Shown here in pieces: positions 19,525-29,022 of a stretch of DNA of 64,000 nt. Source of the stretch: Chrysophaeum taylorii (taxonomy: Eukaryota; Sar; Pelagophyceae; Pelagomonadales; Pelagomonadaceae); the NCBI GenBank assembly GCA_029834535.1, contig JAQMWT010000341.1, positions 62,001 through 126,000 of the forward strand, given 5' to 3'. The position numbers were made by a program, and so were the translations under genes. The notes beneath the pieces were generated by a model. That model did no database searches and was not told the origin of the DNA. It saw nothing but the letters and a program-made list of their open reading frames with translations. Within the stretch, counting starts at the first letter, position 1. Every line of letters starts with the position of its first letter.

Positions 19525-22273
19525 ATGATGATGTTTGCGTTGTTGTTGGCGCTGGGGGCGCGGGGCGCGATGGTGGACGAATACCGATCGCATCAGCGGG
19601 CGAGAGTGGAGGTGGCGAGGCGGGGCCGGAGGCTGGCTGGTCGGTTGGTATCGGAGGCTACGGGGACGCTGGATCTCGATTTGTCGGTCGACACGTCGAT
19701 CTTCGCCGATACGTACCGCGAGGTGACGTACCCCGGGTTGGACGTGCGTAGGGGCATTCCCCAGTGTTTGTACAGCGGGGGCGCGCGCGATAACTCGACC
19801 GGACTTGTTGTCGGGCGCGTGCGGGCGAGCTTTTGCCGCGCGGAGCGGATTGTGGTGCGGACGCGGGCGACGGTGTTCGAAGTGCGCCGGGTCGAACCCG
19901 ATGGCCACGTCGTTGTTGACCACCGAGACCACCTCCGGCCCATCGTCGGGCGCGGCGTCGAGATGCCTTGGATCCCCCCGCAGCAGCAGCAGCGGCGGCG
20001 GCGGCTTTCGAGCGGCGAGTGCGCTGATCGGCCTCGGAAATACGCGCAAATGCTGGTCGCGAACGACGAGGCGCGGTACGAGGCGCGCGGCGAGGACACC
20101 GAGGACGAGTCGGCGCTCGTGATGTGGCTGGTGAGAGACATTTACTACGCCGATGACGACGCGTACTTCGGGGATGCTTCGGAGGGCTACGGCCTGTACG
20201 ACGCCGAACTCTTCGAGTGTTACGTCGAGCCGGTTCTCGTTGGCCAGGTCACGTTCCGGAACGGCAATCCCTCCGATATCGAGTACGTCGAGGGGGAGTC
20301 GTGCTGCGGCGACGCGTGCTCCGGGGACGAGGTGAGCACCACGTGCCTCCTCACCTCGTTCAGCGAGTGGGCGTTGAGCACGACGCGAGAGGAACTCGAA
20401 GCGATTTTTGGCGAGATCGACAACGTCCAGTTGTTTAGCGAAAGGGACTTCGCTTCGGCGACGGTCGGGTACGCGTACGTGTCGGCGATGTGTTCGAGCC
20501 AATTTTCGGCGGCCATCGACGAGACGGCCTCGTCGAGCATCACCTACGTCTCGACCGTGGTCGCGCACGAGCTCGGCCACAACTTGGGGATGTCTCACGA
20601 CGAGCTGTCGACCGATTACATCATGGCCTCATCCTCCGGGGGGAACCCCGAAGGTATAAACTTTCAGTTCTCCGACGAGTCCAAGGACGCGGCCAACACC
20701 TTTATGGACGAGGTCTACGGCGAGTCGTTCCCGGCGTGTCTCGACGACGAGGCGTCGGTTTTGGACGACGCGACCTTAGGCGCGTGTGGCGACGGCGTCG
20801 TCGACGACGGAGAAGAGTGCGACCCCGGCGTGTACGTGAACGACGACGAGTGCTGCTCCTCCGAATGCCAGCTCGTCGGGGACTGCGAGTGCGCCAACAC
20901 GGACGCCTGCTGCGACGACGGCGTCGTCTCGTCGGCCGGAACAACGTGCCGCTCGGCTCGCGACGCCGACTGCGATTTCGCCGAAGTCTGCGACGGCGAG
21001 TCGTCGGACTGTCCCATAGATCTCTTCGTGTCGGCCGGGGCGGCATGCGGCGACGACGACGACGGCGAGTGCTATAGGGGCGACTGCATCTCGGCGAGCG
21101 ACGACTGCGACTGGTCGGACGACTACGTCTACCCGTGTCCGGGCTTGAGCACCTGCACCATGGTCTACTGCCGGTCGAGCCCGAGCGCGACGAGATGCTA
21201 CACGCAGTCTTCGGTTGCCTCCAACGGTGCGCCCTGCGACGAGAATGGAGTCCAAGGCCAGTGCATTGGGGAGATCGTTGACTTTACCGACGACGACGAC
21301 GACGACGACGACGGGAGTCCCGTTTCGGCGACGGCCGCCGCCTGCGTCGACTCGGAGGACATAAAGTTCTACCACTGGACGGACGACTGCGCGTGCAACG
21401 ACGAGGAAGGCACGCAAGTCCCCACCTCGGCCTGCGACATTAGTTCGCGGTGTTCGCCGACGACTTCGCCGACCGCTTCGTTGGCGCCGACGACGCCGCG
21501 TCCGACTGCGAGCCCGCCGACAAAAATTCCGACGCCCGGCCCGACCGGGTCCCCCGAGCCGACGACCTCGACCCCATCGATGCGGCCCACCGTATCGCCC
21601 ATGCCCTCGACCTCGGCCCCGAGCAGTCCGCCGACCATTCAGCCTTACGAGTCCGTCAAGCGGACGAAGGACTTGAAATCCCTGCGCGCGTACGCCCCTC
21701 TGGTTCGTCGTTTTTCGTCTTGTCGCGGTGTGGGACTGCGTCTCGCAGGCGATCGCCGTTGGCCTCGTCATCCTCCTGGTCTACATCATCCGCCGATTCT
21801 GCTGCGGATGGTGCTGCCGGAAGCAGAAACCTTACGAGCGACGAACCCCCCCGGCGCCGCCCGACAACGTCTCGCCGTCCGCACGACCCGCAGTAGTGCA
21901 GATGAGGCCGATGCACGAAAACAAATCTCGCCGCAACCCGCCGCCGCCGCCGTCGCCGCCACCACCACCCCCCCCGCAGCAACTCATAACGAGGCTCAGC
22001 CCGATGCACGCTCCAAAAAAAAAGCCACCCTTTCCGCCGTACGCGCCAGGGCAGAGCCCGATGCACATCGAGGGCATGATGAGCGAAACCTTCAGTCAAT
22101 CTCTCGGTCGCAGGTACTCGTGGGCCGAAGATGTCGACGGCGGCGTCGACGACGACGGCGCCAGCAGCGAGGCCGGCAGCGATTACAGCGAAGCGAGCAA
22201 CGAGACTCTCATCCAGCCGATGGAGTCGATTCGCGAGCCCCCGGACTGCCTCCCCTCGCGAGACGACCTGTGA
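19525..22273 (+). CDS. ADAM-like transmembrane metalloprotease with disintegrin-like region
   Basis: Two exons, 19525..21702 and 21749..22273, give 900 aa. Signal peptide MMMFALLLALGARG, a propeptide-like region, then the reprolysin catalytic motif HELGHNLGMSHD near residue 348. A Cys-rich disintegrin-like module follows (CGDGVVDDGEECDPG, CCDDGVVSSAGTTC, CDFAEVCDGESSDCP), then a Thr/Pro/Ser mucin-like stalk. A 46-nt intron (21703-21748, donor GTTCGT, acceptor TCGCAG) restores the frame into a TM helix IAVGLVILLVYIIRRFCC, then a Pro-rich tail (PPPPPSPPPPPPP, SH3-ligand-like) and an acidic C-terminus. It is predicted to be a cell-surface sheddase or matrix protease. The intron donor choice is the weakest point. 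It is convergent with the PPC-domain gene, 60 bp apart. Confidence 0.87.
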
Positions 22274-22332
22274 TCGACGACGACCGGCCGCCATAGTTAT
22301 TTTACACATATGGGGCCCGGGGGGGAAGAAAA

Positions 22333-22833
22333 TTATCTGGGTTTCCTCGTGGCAACAAGCACGGCAGTGCCCAGGAGGACGAGCGCCGTGCCAACCATCG
22401 CACACGCACGATGCCGTCGTCGTCCTTTGTGTCGCAGGACGGTCAACTCGTCGAAGCCCGTGTTGGCGTCGTAGACACGTCGAAAGGAGACGTCGGGGAC
22501 CGTCCCGACGACGATCTCGGCCGTCGTGAAGACCGTCGCGGACAAAAAGTGGCCTCCGATGCACTGCCCCTTGGCGTCGGCGAACGTGCCGTGCAAATGC
22601 GCCCCGTCGGGCGACACGGTGCCGACGAAGCTCACAATCTCGAACCGCCGCTCTTCGGTCACGATTTCGTTTGGGCGGTCAAGATCTGCGTTGGCGAGAC
22701 GGAGCGTCACGCTCGAGACCGAACCAACGCACGTCGCCACGTACGCGGCCTTCAGCCTATTGGCGCCGCAGAACTCGTCGAGACTCTCTTTGATTTCCTC
22801 GCCAGGCCGCAACCTCAGAGCGTACATCGTCAT
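22333..22833 (-). CDS. PPC/DUF296-domain protein with C-terminal membrane anchor
   Basis: A 166-aa protein. The PPC (plants and prokaryotes conserved, DUF296) fold is seen in YALRLRPGEEIKESLDEFC, AAYVATCVGSVSSVTLRLA, then FEIVSFVGTVSPDGAHLHGT and GGHFLSATVFTTAEIVVG, the family's most conserved block. In plants this domain sits in AT-hook nuclear proteins; prokaryotic forms are single-domain. Here it is followed by a basic stretch (KGRRRHR) and a hydrophobic tail MVGTALVLLGTAVLVATRKPR, suggesting a tail-anchored protein, which is unusual for the family. Start ATG 22833. Confidence 0.85.
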   Translation of the reverse strand: MTMYALRLRPGEEIKESLDEFCGANRLKAAYVATCVGSVSSVTLRLANADLDRPNEIVTEERRFEIVSFVGTVSPDGAHLHGTFADAKGQCIGGHFLSATVFTTAEIVVGTVPDVSFRRVYDANTGFDELTVLRHKGRRRHRACAMVGTALVLLGTAVLVATRKPR

Positions 22834-23043
22834 CTTCTTCGGGGACCTCCCTCCGTCCCTCCCTCCAACGCTCCCTCGTCGGGTTAATAAAAAATAAATA
22901 ACCCTCCCTCATATTGAGGTTTTGAATCCCTTACCCTCGTGGCAGGCACCGGAGTGCTTCTCATTATTCTCGTAGTCAAGCGACGTGTAGGATATAGCGT
23001 GCGTCTCCACCCCAGGTAAGAAGCGAGGGGGAGGCGAGACCTC

Positions 23044-23742
23044 TCAAGTTGAAGAGGAGGTCGTCGTGAGGTCGAGGTTGGTGTTGAGGAGGTGAGAGAG
23101 GGCGGCGTTGACGTCGTTGTCGTTCTCGGCGAGGGCGGCTTCGGCGTCTTTAACAGAGAAGCCCATGTCGACGAAGGACTGGAGTCTCGCGTCGATGACG
23201 AGACCGGGTGTGGCGTCGTCGGCGAGACCCTCGCGGAAATTGCCTTTGTTTGGGTCGTTGGGGACGGGGTCCGGTCGTTTTTTCGCCACGCCGTAAGGTT
23301 CCGGGGTCTCCGCGAGGACGTCGTGGGGGCTCTCGTGGAAGTAGCCGTTGGTGTCGCTGAGGTTCAAAAGCAAGGTGAGGGCGTTGTCGACATCGTTGTT
23401 GGAGGCCTTGAGCGCGGCCTCGACGTCCGGAACGTTGAAACCCATCGCGCGGAGCTGCGCGACGCGCGAATCGACGATCTCGGCGGGGTCGGCGTCCGGG
23501 GGAAGGTCATCTCGGAAGTGGCCCTTGTTGGGGTCGTTCGGGACGGGGTCGGGGCGCTTCTTCGCGCTAGTGCGATAGGGGTCTGGGGTTTCCTCGAGGA
23601 CGTCGTGGGGCGAGGGCGACAGCAGCCGCACGACGGCCTTGTCCAAGTCGTTCCCGCTCGCGGCGAGCGCCTCCGAGGCGGCCTCCGCCTCGAACCCCAT
23701 CGCCGTCAGCGACGACACCTGGTCCTCTTCAACCATATTCAT
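23044..23742 (-). CDS. Triple-UBA-domain protein
   Basis: A 232-aa protein made of three ubiquitin-associated domains (residues ~4-42, ~95-135, ~185-225), each with the M-G-F loop: VSSLTAMGFEAEAASEAL, VAQLRAMGFNVPDVEAAL and LQSFVDMGFSVKDAEAAL. The two linkers are near-copies of each other (SPHDVLEETPDPY and SPHDVLAETPEPY, each followed by AKKRPDPVPNDPNKG), so the unit arose by internal duplication. It probably binds ubiquitin and acts as an adaptor or shuttle; no UBL or catalytic domain is present. ATG at 23742 gives MNMVEEDQ just before the first UBA. Upstream codons are open but unlike the protein. Confidence 0.85.
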   Translation of the reverse strand: MNMVEEDQVSSLTAMGFEAEAASEALAASGNDLDKAVVRLLSPSPHDVLEETPDPYRTSAKKRPDPVPNDPNKGHFRDDLPPDADPAEIVDSRVAQLRAMGFNVPDVEAALKASNNDVDNALTLLLNLSDTNGYFHESPHDVLAETPEPYGVAKKRPDPVPNDPNKGNFREGLADDATPGLVIDARLQSFVDMGFSVKDAEAALAENDNDVNAALSHLLNTNLDLTTTSSST

Positions 23743-23839
23743 AAATCGAGAAGGACCATTCCTTTGGCTGGAATCAAAAACGAAGCGAAGGTTAGGGGGT
23801 AAAATAATTCGCAACGGGTAGTAGGGGTAAGAAGTCGCG

Positions 23840-24771
23840 ATGTTCCTGCTGAGCCTCGCGCCCGACGAGAGCGCGCGGACGTACCTGCGGCGGCTCCGGC
23901 GGCCGCGGTCCTTTGGCATTCCGGCGCTCGATGCTGTCGCGGGCGAGGCCGTCGAGATGTGAGAGAGTTGTTGTTGTTGTTGGTGACAGACAGACATGGC
24001 GGGGCAGCTACGGTGAGAGCGGGAGCGGAAAGACGGAAGTTCTGATGCACGCCGTGGCCACCTGGGCGCTCCCCGAGCCCGTGGGCGGCCGGCGCGAGGC
24101 CGTGTACTTCGACAACGACTTCCGACTGTGCCGACGGCGGCTGCGGACGATCGTCGAGGCGCGGCTACGCGCCGCGTTCGACGAATCGGAGGTCGGCCCG
24201 CGCCGCGACGAGACCCTCGCCCGCATCAACGTGGTTCGGTGCGCGAGCACGCTCGAGTTCCTCGCCGCGCTCGAGCTCGTCGTCAACGGGGATACCCCCG
24301 CGCCCTCGCTCTGCGCTGTGGACTCCCTAGGCGCTTTCGTGTGGCGCGAGGACAAGGTTGCTGACGGCCCGCCCTCCCTCTCGCCCGCGGCTTTCCGTGC
24401 GCCGGATGATCGCGCTCGTGATTGATGATGTCAACAGGCACGATCGCCCGCTTCCTCGCCAACGACGCGACCGTTCTCGCCGCCAAGCCCGTCCTCTTCA
24501 ACAACAAGCCGAGACCAGACTCCTCAACCCATGGTGCGGCTCCTCCTCGACGTGGCGACATTTTTTTCACTCCGCCCCTCCAGAGGAGTACCTCCCGCGC
24601 GAGTGGACGCGGCTCGTGAAGCGCCGCGTGCGCGTGGTCGCGGTCGAAGACGCCTCGTCGGGGAAGCGCGTCTTCGACGCGCGGCTCTGCGACCTCGAGA
24701 AGCCCGCCTCCTCCACCACCACAAATTTTTCCTTCGCCGTCACCGACGCGGGATTAGCAGTAATTACTTGA
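23840..24771 (+). CDS. XRCC2: XRCC2-type RAD51 paralog, four exons
   Basis: Exons 23840..23958, 24008..24396, 24438..24533 and 24584..24771, with introns of 49, 41 and 50 nt (donors GTGAGA, GTGCGC, GTGCGG), all GT-AG. Splicing creates the Walker A motif GESGSGKT across exon junction 1. Exon 2 has AVYFDNDFRLCRRRL and the Walker B-like LCAVDSLGAFVW, which parallels LLILDSLSAFYW in vertebrate XRCC2. Exon 3 reads IARFLANDATVL, and exon 4 EEYLPREWTRLVKRRVRV corresponds to the DYRPYLCKAWQQLVKHR region. It acts in homologous recombination in the RAD51-paralog complex. About 263 aa. The 3' end overlaps the NDUFA1 gene by 8 bp. Confidence 0.85.
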
Positions 24772-24955
24772 AGAAGAGCGCGCCGCCCTTATTTTTGATC
24801 CGGTCGTCGCGCTGCTCCATCAAAAAGTCGAAATCGTCGCGGCCGATGAGGCGCTTCTTTCCTTTGATGACTTGGTGGAAGATCGGGATCATGGTGCCGG
24901 CGATGGTGAATGCGCCGACGATGATCAACACACCCGGTGCTGTCTGCCAGGGCAT
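24764..24955 (-). CDS. NDUFA1: Mitochondrial complex I subunit NDUFA1 (MWFE)
   Basis: A 63-aa protein, MPWQTAPGVLIIVGAFTIAG then a single transmembrane helix and a charged tail (FLMEQRDDRIKN). Length and the pattern of an N-terminal W, P-G, one TM helix, K/H-rich turn and L-M-E-R-D-x-R-I match the MWFE subunit of the complex I membrane arm. ATG at 24955 is used; the longer upstream frame adds low-complexity Asn and no motif. The stop codon lies inside the last codons of XRCC2 on the other strand. This small gene is easily missed by predictors. Confidence 0.8.
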   Translation of the reverse strand: MPWQTAPGVLIIVGAFTIAGTMIPIFHQVIKGKKRLIGRDDFDFLMEQRDDRIKNKGGALFFK

Positions 24956-25219
24956 GATGACGACGTGAAGAGGGAGCGAGCCAACGGAATTACAAACGGG
25001 ATTATTATTATTATTCCTTCTCGTCGAGAGGGTTAGGTTTTCAACCAAAGGAGGAGGAAACTGGTATCCACTTGGTGAAACGGAAGAGCATTGCAAACAG
25101 TTTCGGGTACATCTGGGATCGTCGAGAACGCTAAAGGATATTAAAGGGAAGGTGCTGTTGCAGCTGACTAAATCGCTGACTAAAGTGAGAGAGAGCCCAT
25201 AATAAAAGATAAGAATTCA

Positions 25220-25949
25220 ATGGTTGCATCAACTCGTTCGCCTCGAGAGATGATGGAAGGCTTCACACCGCTGCGCAAGGCTTTGAGCGAGCCCGCGAAC
25301 GCGCGGGCGAGTCGGAGTCGCGTTTACCGGGGTCCGGACTACGTCGCGGCTCGGCTCCAGAGCATCGCGTCGCGGCTCGAGCGCGACGGCTGCGGGAGTT
25401 GGAAGCCGGTAGAGAAGGTGGCCTCGTTCACGAAGCGGTCATCGATCGACGAGGAGTCCCGGGTTGTGGTGGTGGTGGATCCGTTTTCGACGGGGGCTTT
25501 GCTGGCCGTGCGGGCCGTGGAGCTCGGGTACGGCGTGGTGCGCGTCTTGTCGGACGGCGATAGCCCGGTCGCGTCTTTAGTCGCGGACGGCGCGTGCGTG
25601 GACTACGAGGCGACTATCGTGGTTCCCGGAGACACGGAAGCGGCGTACGACGCGGCGGCCAAGGCCTTGACGACCCTGCCGTACGCGATTGTTGCGCTGT
25701 TCGCCGGCGCGGAGACGGGCGTGACGGCGGCCGACGAGCTCGGGGCGAGGCTCGGGCTGAGGGGGAACGGGAACGATCCAACGCTCAGCAAGGCCCGGCG
25801 CAACAAGTACTTGATGGGCGAGGTCGTGCGCGCGGCCGGGGTCCGGGCCGTCGCGCAGCGCGTCGTCAAGTCCTGGGCCGACGCCCGCCTCTTCCTCGAG
25901 GACCTGGTGGAGAAGAAGAAGAATAAGAAGAAGAAGAAGAAGAAGAATA

Positions 25950-25983
<34 letters not shown>

Positions 25984-28219
25984 TTTTCCGGTGGTGGTCA
26001 AACCCGTCGAGAGCGCGGGATCGGACGACGTGTTCAAGTGCGCGTCGGCCGCGGAGGTGAAGTGTGCGGTCGAGATGATCAACGGCAAGGTGAACGGCCT
26101 CGGCAGCGTGAACGAGGGCGCCCTGGTCCAGGAGTTCCTTCGAGGCACCGAGTACGTCGTCGACTCGGTATCTCTCGACGGAGTCCATAAGGTCGTGGCG
26201 ATCTGGAAGTACGACAAGCGCGCGGCGAACGGCGCGACCTTTTGCTACCACGGAATGTCGCTGGTGGACGTCGCCGGCGGAAAAAAGGAGGAGAAGCGCG
26301 TTGGCGAGCTTCTGGTCGCGTACTCGCGAAAAGTCCTGGACGCGCTCGGCATCGCGAACGGACCGTCGCACCAGGAAATAATGTTCGACGGCGACTCGGC
26401 CTGCTTGGTGGAGGTCGGCGCGCGGTGTCACGGCGGCGAGGGGTCGTGGGCCCCCATCGCCAAGGAGTGTGCGGGGTGCGATCAGATTGACGCGACGCTG
26501 GCAGCGCACCTCGACGATTCGAGGTTCGCGAAGCTTCCGAAAACGCCCGAGCCGCTCAAAAAGTACGGCGCCGAGATTTTCTTCGTGACGCGCGTTTCCG
26601 GGATGGTGCGGTCGACGGCCCCGGCGACGAAAAAAATCCAACAACTGGCCTCCTTCGCAAAGCTCGAGTGGCAGCTCAAGGCCGGAGACTTCGCGCCGCT
26701 CACGGTAGACTGCTTCACGCGGCCCGGCTCGGCGCAGCTCGTGCACCAAGACCGCGCGCAGCTCGAGGCCGACTGCCGGGCGATCCGCGAGCTCGAATCC
26801 CCGCGGGCCGTCCCGCCGCTTTTGGACCTCGAGTACGTCTGCCGCGCCCCCATCGAGACCGGCACGGTCGTCGTCGTCGATCCCTACTCGACCGGAGCGA
26901 TTCTCGCCGCGCGCGTCCGCGCGATGCACCGCAAGAAACTCGTGGTGGTCCACTCGGACCCAACCTCGCCCATCGCCCACCTCGTAGCTTCGGGCACAAA
27001 CCTCCAGCCCCACGCGGTCGTCGTGCACAGGGGAGACGTCGCCGCGACGGCCGCCGAAATTTCCGCGAACTCGAGGGCGATCGTCGCCGTTGTCCCGGGC
27101 GCAGAAACGGGCGTTCTCTTGGCCGAACAGCTCGGCTCCCACCTCGGGACCCGCGTCAATCCCCCCGACCTCTGCGCCGCGCGCCGCAACAAATACCTCA
27201 TGGGCGAGGCCGTGCGCGCGGCGGGCGTCCGCGCGGTCGCTCAGGCCAAGGTCTCGACGCGCGACGAAGCGCGCGCCTTCGTAAAGCGCCTTCTTCTTCT
27301 TCTTCTTCAAGAGGAGGAGGAGGAGGAGGAGGACGAACGCGCGGCCGCCCAACACCGCCGCGCCCCCGCTTCGATCTTCCCGCTCGTCGTCAAGCCCGTC
27401 GAGAGCGCCGGGTCGGACGACGTGTTCAAGTGCGACTCGGCGGACGAGGTCTTTCGCGCGGTCGAAGTAATCTCGGGAAAGGTCAACGGTCTCGGCTTTG
27501 TCAACGAAGGCGCCCTCGTCCAGGAATATCTCCGTGGTACCGAGTACGTCGTCGACGCTGTCTCTCGCGACGGCGTCCACAAGGTGGTCGCCATCTGGCG
27601 CTACGACAAGCGACCCGTCAACGGCGCGAACTTCGTCTACTTTGGCATGGCCCTCGTCGACTTTCACGACCAAAAAGATTCGGCCGTCGCGAAAATCCTT
27701 GCCGAATATTCGGCGCAGGTCTGCGACGCCCTCCACATCCGCGACGGACCCTCCCACATGGAGGTCAAGCTCGACCCCCAAACCCGACGCCCCTGCCTGG
27801 TAGAGGTCGGCGCGCGTTGCCACGGCGGCGAGGCCACCTGGCTGCCGGTCGCCGACGCCTGCGTCGGCTACAATCAGGTCGACGCCGCCCTCGACGCCGT
27901 CATCGACGCCGACGCCTTCGACGCCCTCCCCGTCGTCCCAAACCCATTCAAGAATTACGGCCGCGAGTACTACATGGTCTCGAGGCAGCGAGGCGTCGTC
28001 AAGGCCCTCCACGTCGACAAAATCACTGCCCTCAAGTCCTTTGCCAAGATGGAACTCGCCGTGCAACCGGGCTCCAAGCTCGCGCCCACCATCGATTGCT
28101 TCACGCGACCCGGCGCGATTCAGCTCGTTCATCCGGATCCAGCCGTCGTCGAGGCCGACTACCGCGCGATTCGCGCGCTCGAGGAAGAAAGCCGCCTCTT
28201 CGAACTCCACCACGAGTGA
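25220..28219 (+). CDS. Tandem-duplicated ATP-grasp ligase, 999 aa
   Basis: Two homologous halves (~residues 90-510 and ~545-985). Each has a Rossmann-like pre-ATP-grasp part (VVVVDPFSTGALLAVRA / VVVVDPYSTGAILAARV, then FAGAETGV / VPGAETGVLLAEQL), RRNKYLMGE, the lysine/glycine loop VVKPVESAGSDDVFKC, and VEVGARCHGGE near the metal site. This is the carboxylate-amine ligase style of ATP-grasp (compare bacterial dipeptide ligases and carnosine synthase). Substrates are unknown. Both halves keep their catalytic-type residues, so both may be active. Each half carries a low-complexity insert at the same place, between the A-domain helix and the VVKPVES strand. It is a single exon with no clear targeting peptide. 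Confidence 0.85.
25910..25982. repeat. AAG then GAC trinucleotide tracts inside the ATP-grasp gene
   Basis: Encodes a Lys-rich run then ten Asp in the first half. The equivalent site of the second half holds a CTT tract and a GAG tract at 27289-27334 (Leu run then Glu run). Confidence 0.9.
27289..27334. repeat. CTT then GAG trinucleotide tracts in the second ATP-grasp half
   Basis: Encodes six or seven Leu followed by seven Glu, at the position homologous to the tract at 25910-25982. Confidence 0.85.
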
Positions 28220-28243
28220 CGTGACTTTTTTTTGCTGCGAACG

Positions 28244-28477
28244 ATGATTTTTATTTTTCGACACTACGGCGCGCTCTTTCTTTTTTTCTGCTTGTTGTTT
28301 TTGTTGTTGTCGTGTCTTCCCGTGGCCGTCCGCTTCCTCGCGACGCCGTCACACCCTGGCTCCCTGGGCCGCCACACCGCGATCAGGAGACTCCCGCCTC
28401 ATTACTATATTTTTGACTCGGCTTTATTACACCTGCCTCGCGACGACGCGAACGGTGGCCCGCCGCGACCTTCTTAA
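28244..28477 (+). CDS. Small hydrophobic hypothetical protein, 77 aa
   Basis: ATG 24 bp after the ATP-grasp stop. The N-terminus MIFIFRHYGALFLFFCLLFL is signal-like, followed by a short polar tail. It may be an artefact of T-rich 3'-UTR sequence. Confidence 0.22.
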   Translation: MIFIFRHYGALFLFFCLLFLLLSCLPVAVRFLATPSHPGSLGRHTAIRRLPPHYYIFDSALLHLPRDDANGGPPRPS

Positions 28478-29022
28478 CAATCAAAATTCTGGAGGCGACG
28501 CGCGCTCTGGTGATCAAGCAGGAGGAGGGCACGTGACCTATAAGATCCCCGCCTTATAATATCGTCGGCGTCCGAGCGGCGAGTCGAGGTGTTGGATCCT
28601 CTGCGCGGGCGGCGGCGAGAGAGCTAGACTGGCGGCGGGCGCGAGTTTGAAAGCAGCGCTTTCATCTCACTAAGGCGGGCGGCGTTCGTCCAGGAAAATG
28701 GCGAACCGGGATCTAAGACTTATCGGCGACGATAGCGGACGTGCATCATAGGTCGTGAGAGCGAGTCGCTGCGAAATTAGCTCCAGCAGAAGCGGCGCAA
28801 CCCGGGTGGCGGGGCCTCGGCGTTGCGTCCACGTCAGCACTGACGTCATCACGCGCTTGGTATCTATCTATCTATCTTCTTCCAAGCCAGACGGCTCCGA
28901 CTTCCATGGCGCCCCACAACGTCGCTTCCTCTCTCCGAGATCCGCCCGCCGCGCCAGCCACCACCATCGAAAAAAATAATGATGGAGAACCTCGTCGTCG
29001 CCGCTCTCGTCGCAAAGACTAA
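28478..29022. other. Intergenic DNA
   Basis: No gene seen. It contains an ATCT microsatellite at 28860-28877 and the sequence CTTATAATAT near 28553, which could be promoter or 3'-UTR signals. Confidence 0.5.

Noticed and set aside
26668-28224. 518-codon Arg/Pro-rich ORF in another frame of the ATP-grasp gene
   Set aside because: An alternative-frame shadow; extreme Arg content and no motif.
25577-28264. 895-codon minus-strand ORF antisense to the ATP-grasp gene
   Set aside because: A shadow of GC-rich codon bias. Its translation is low-complexity Val/Asp/Gly/Arg with no motif, while the plus strand has clear ATP-grasp motifs.
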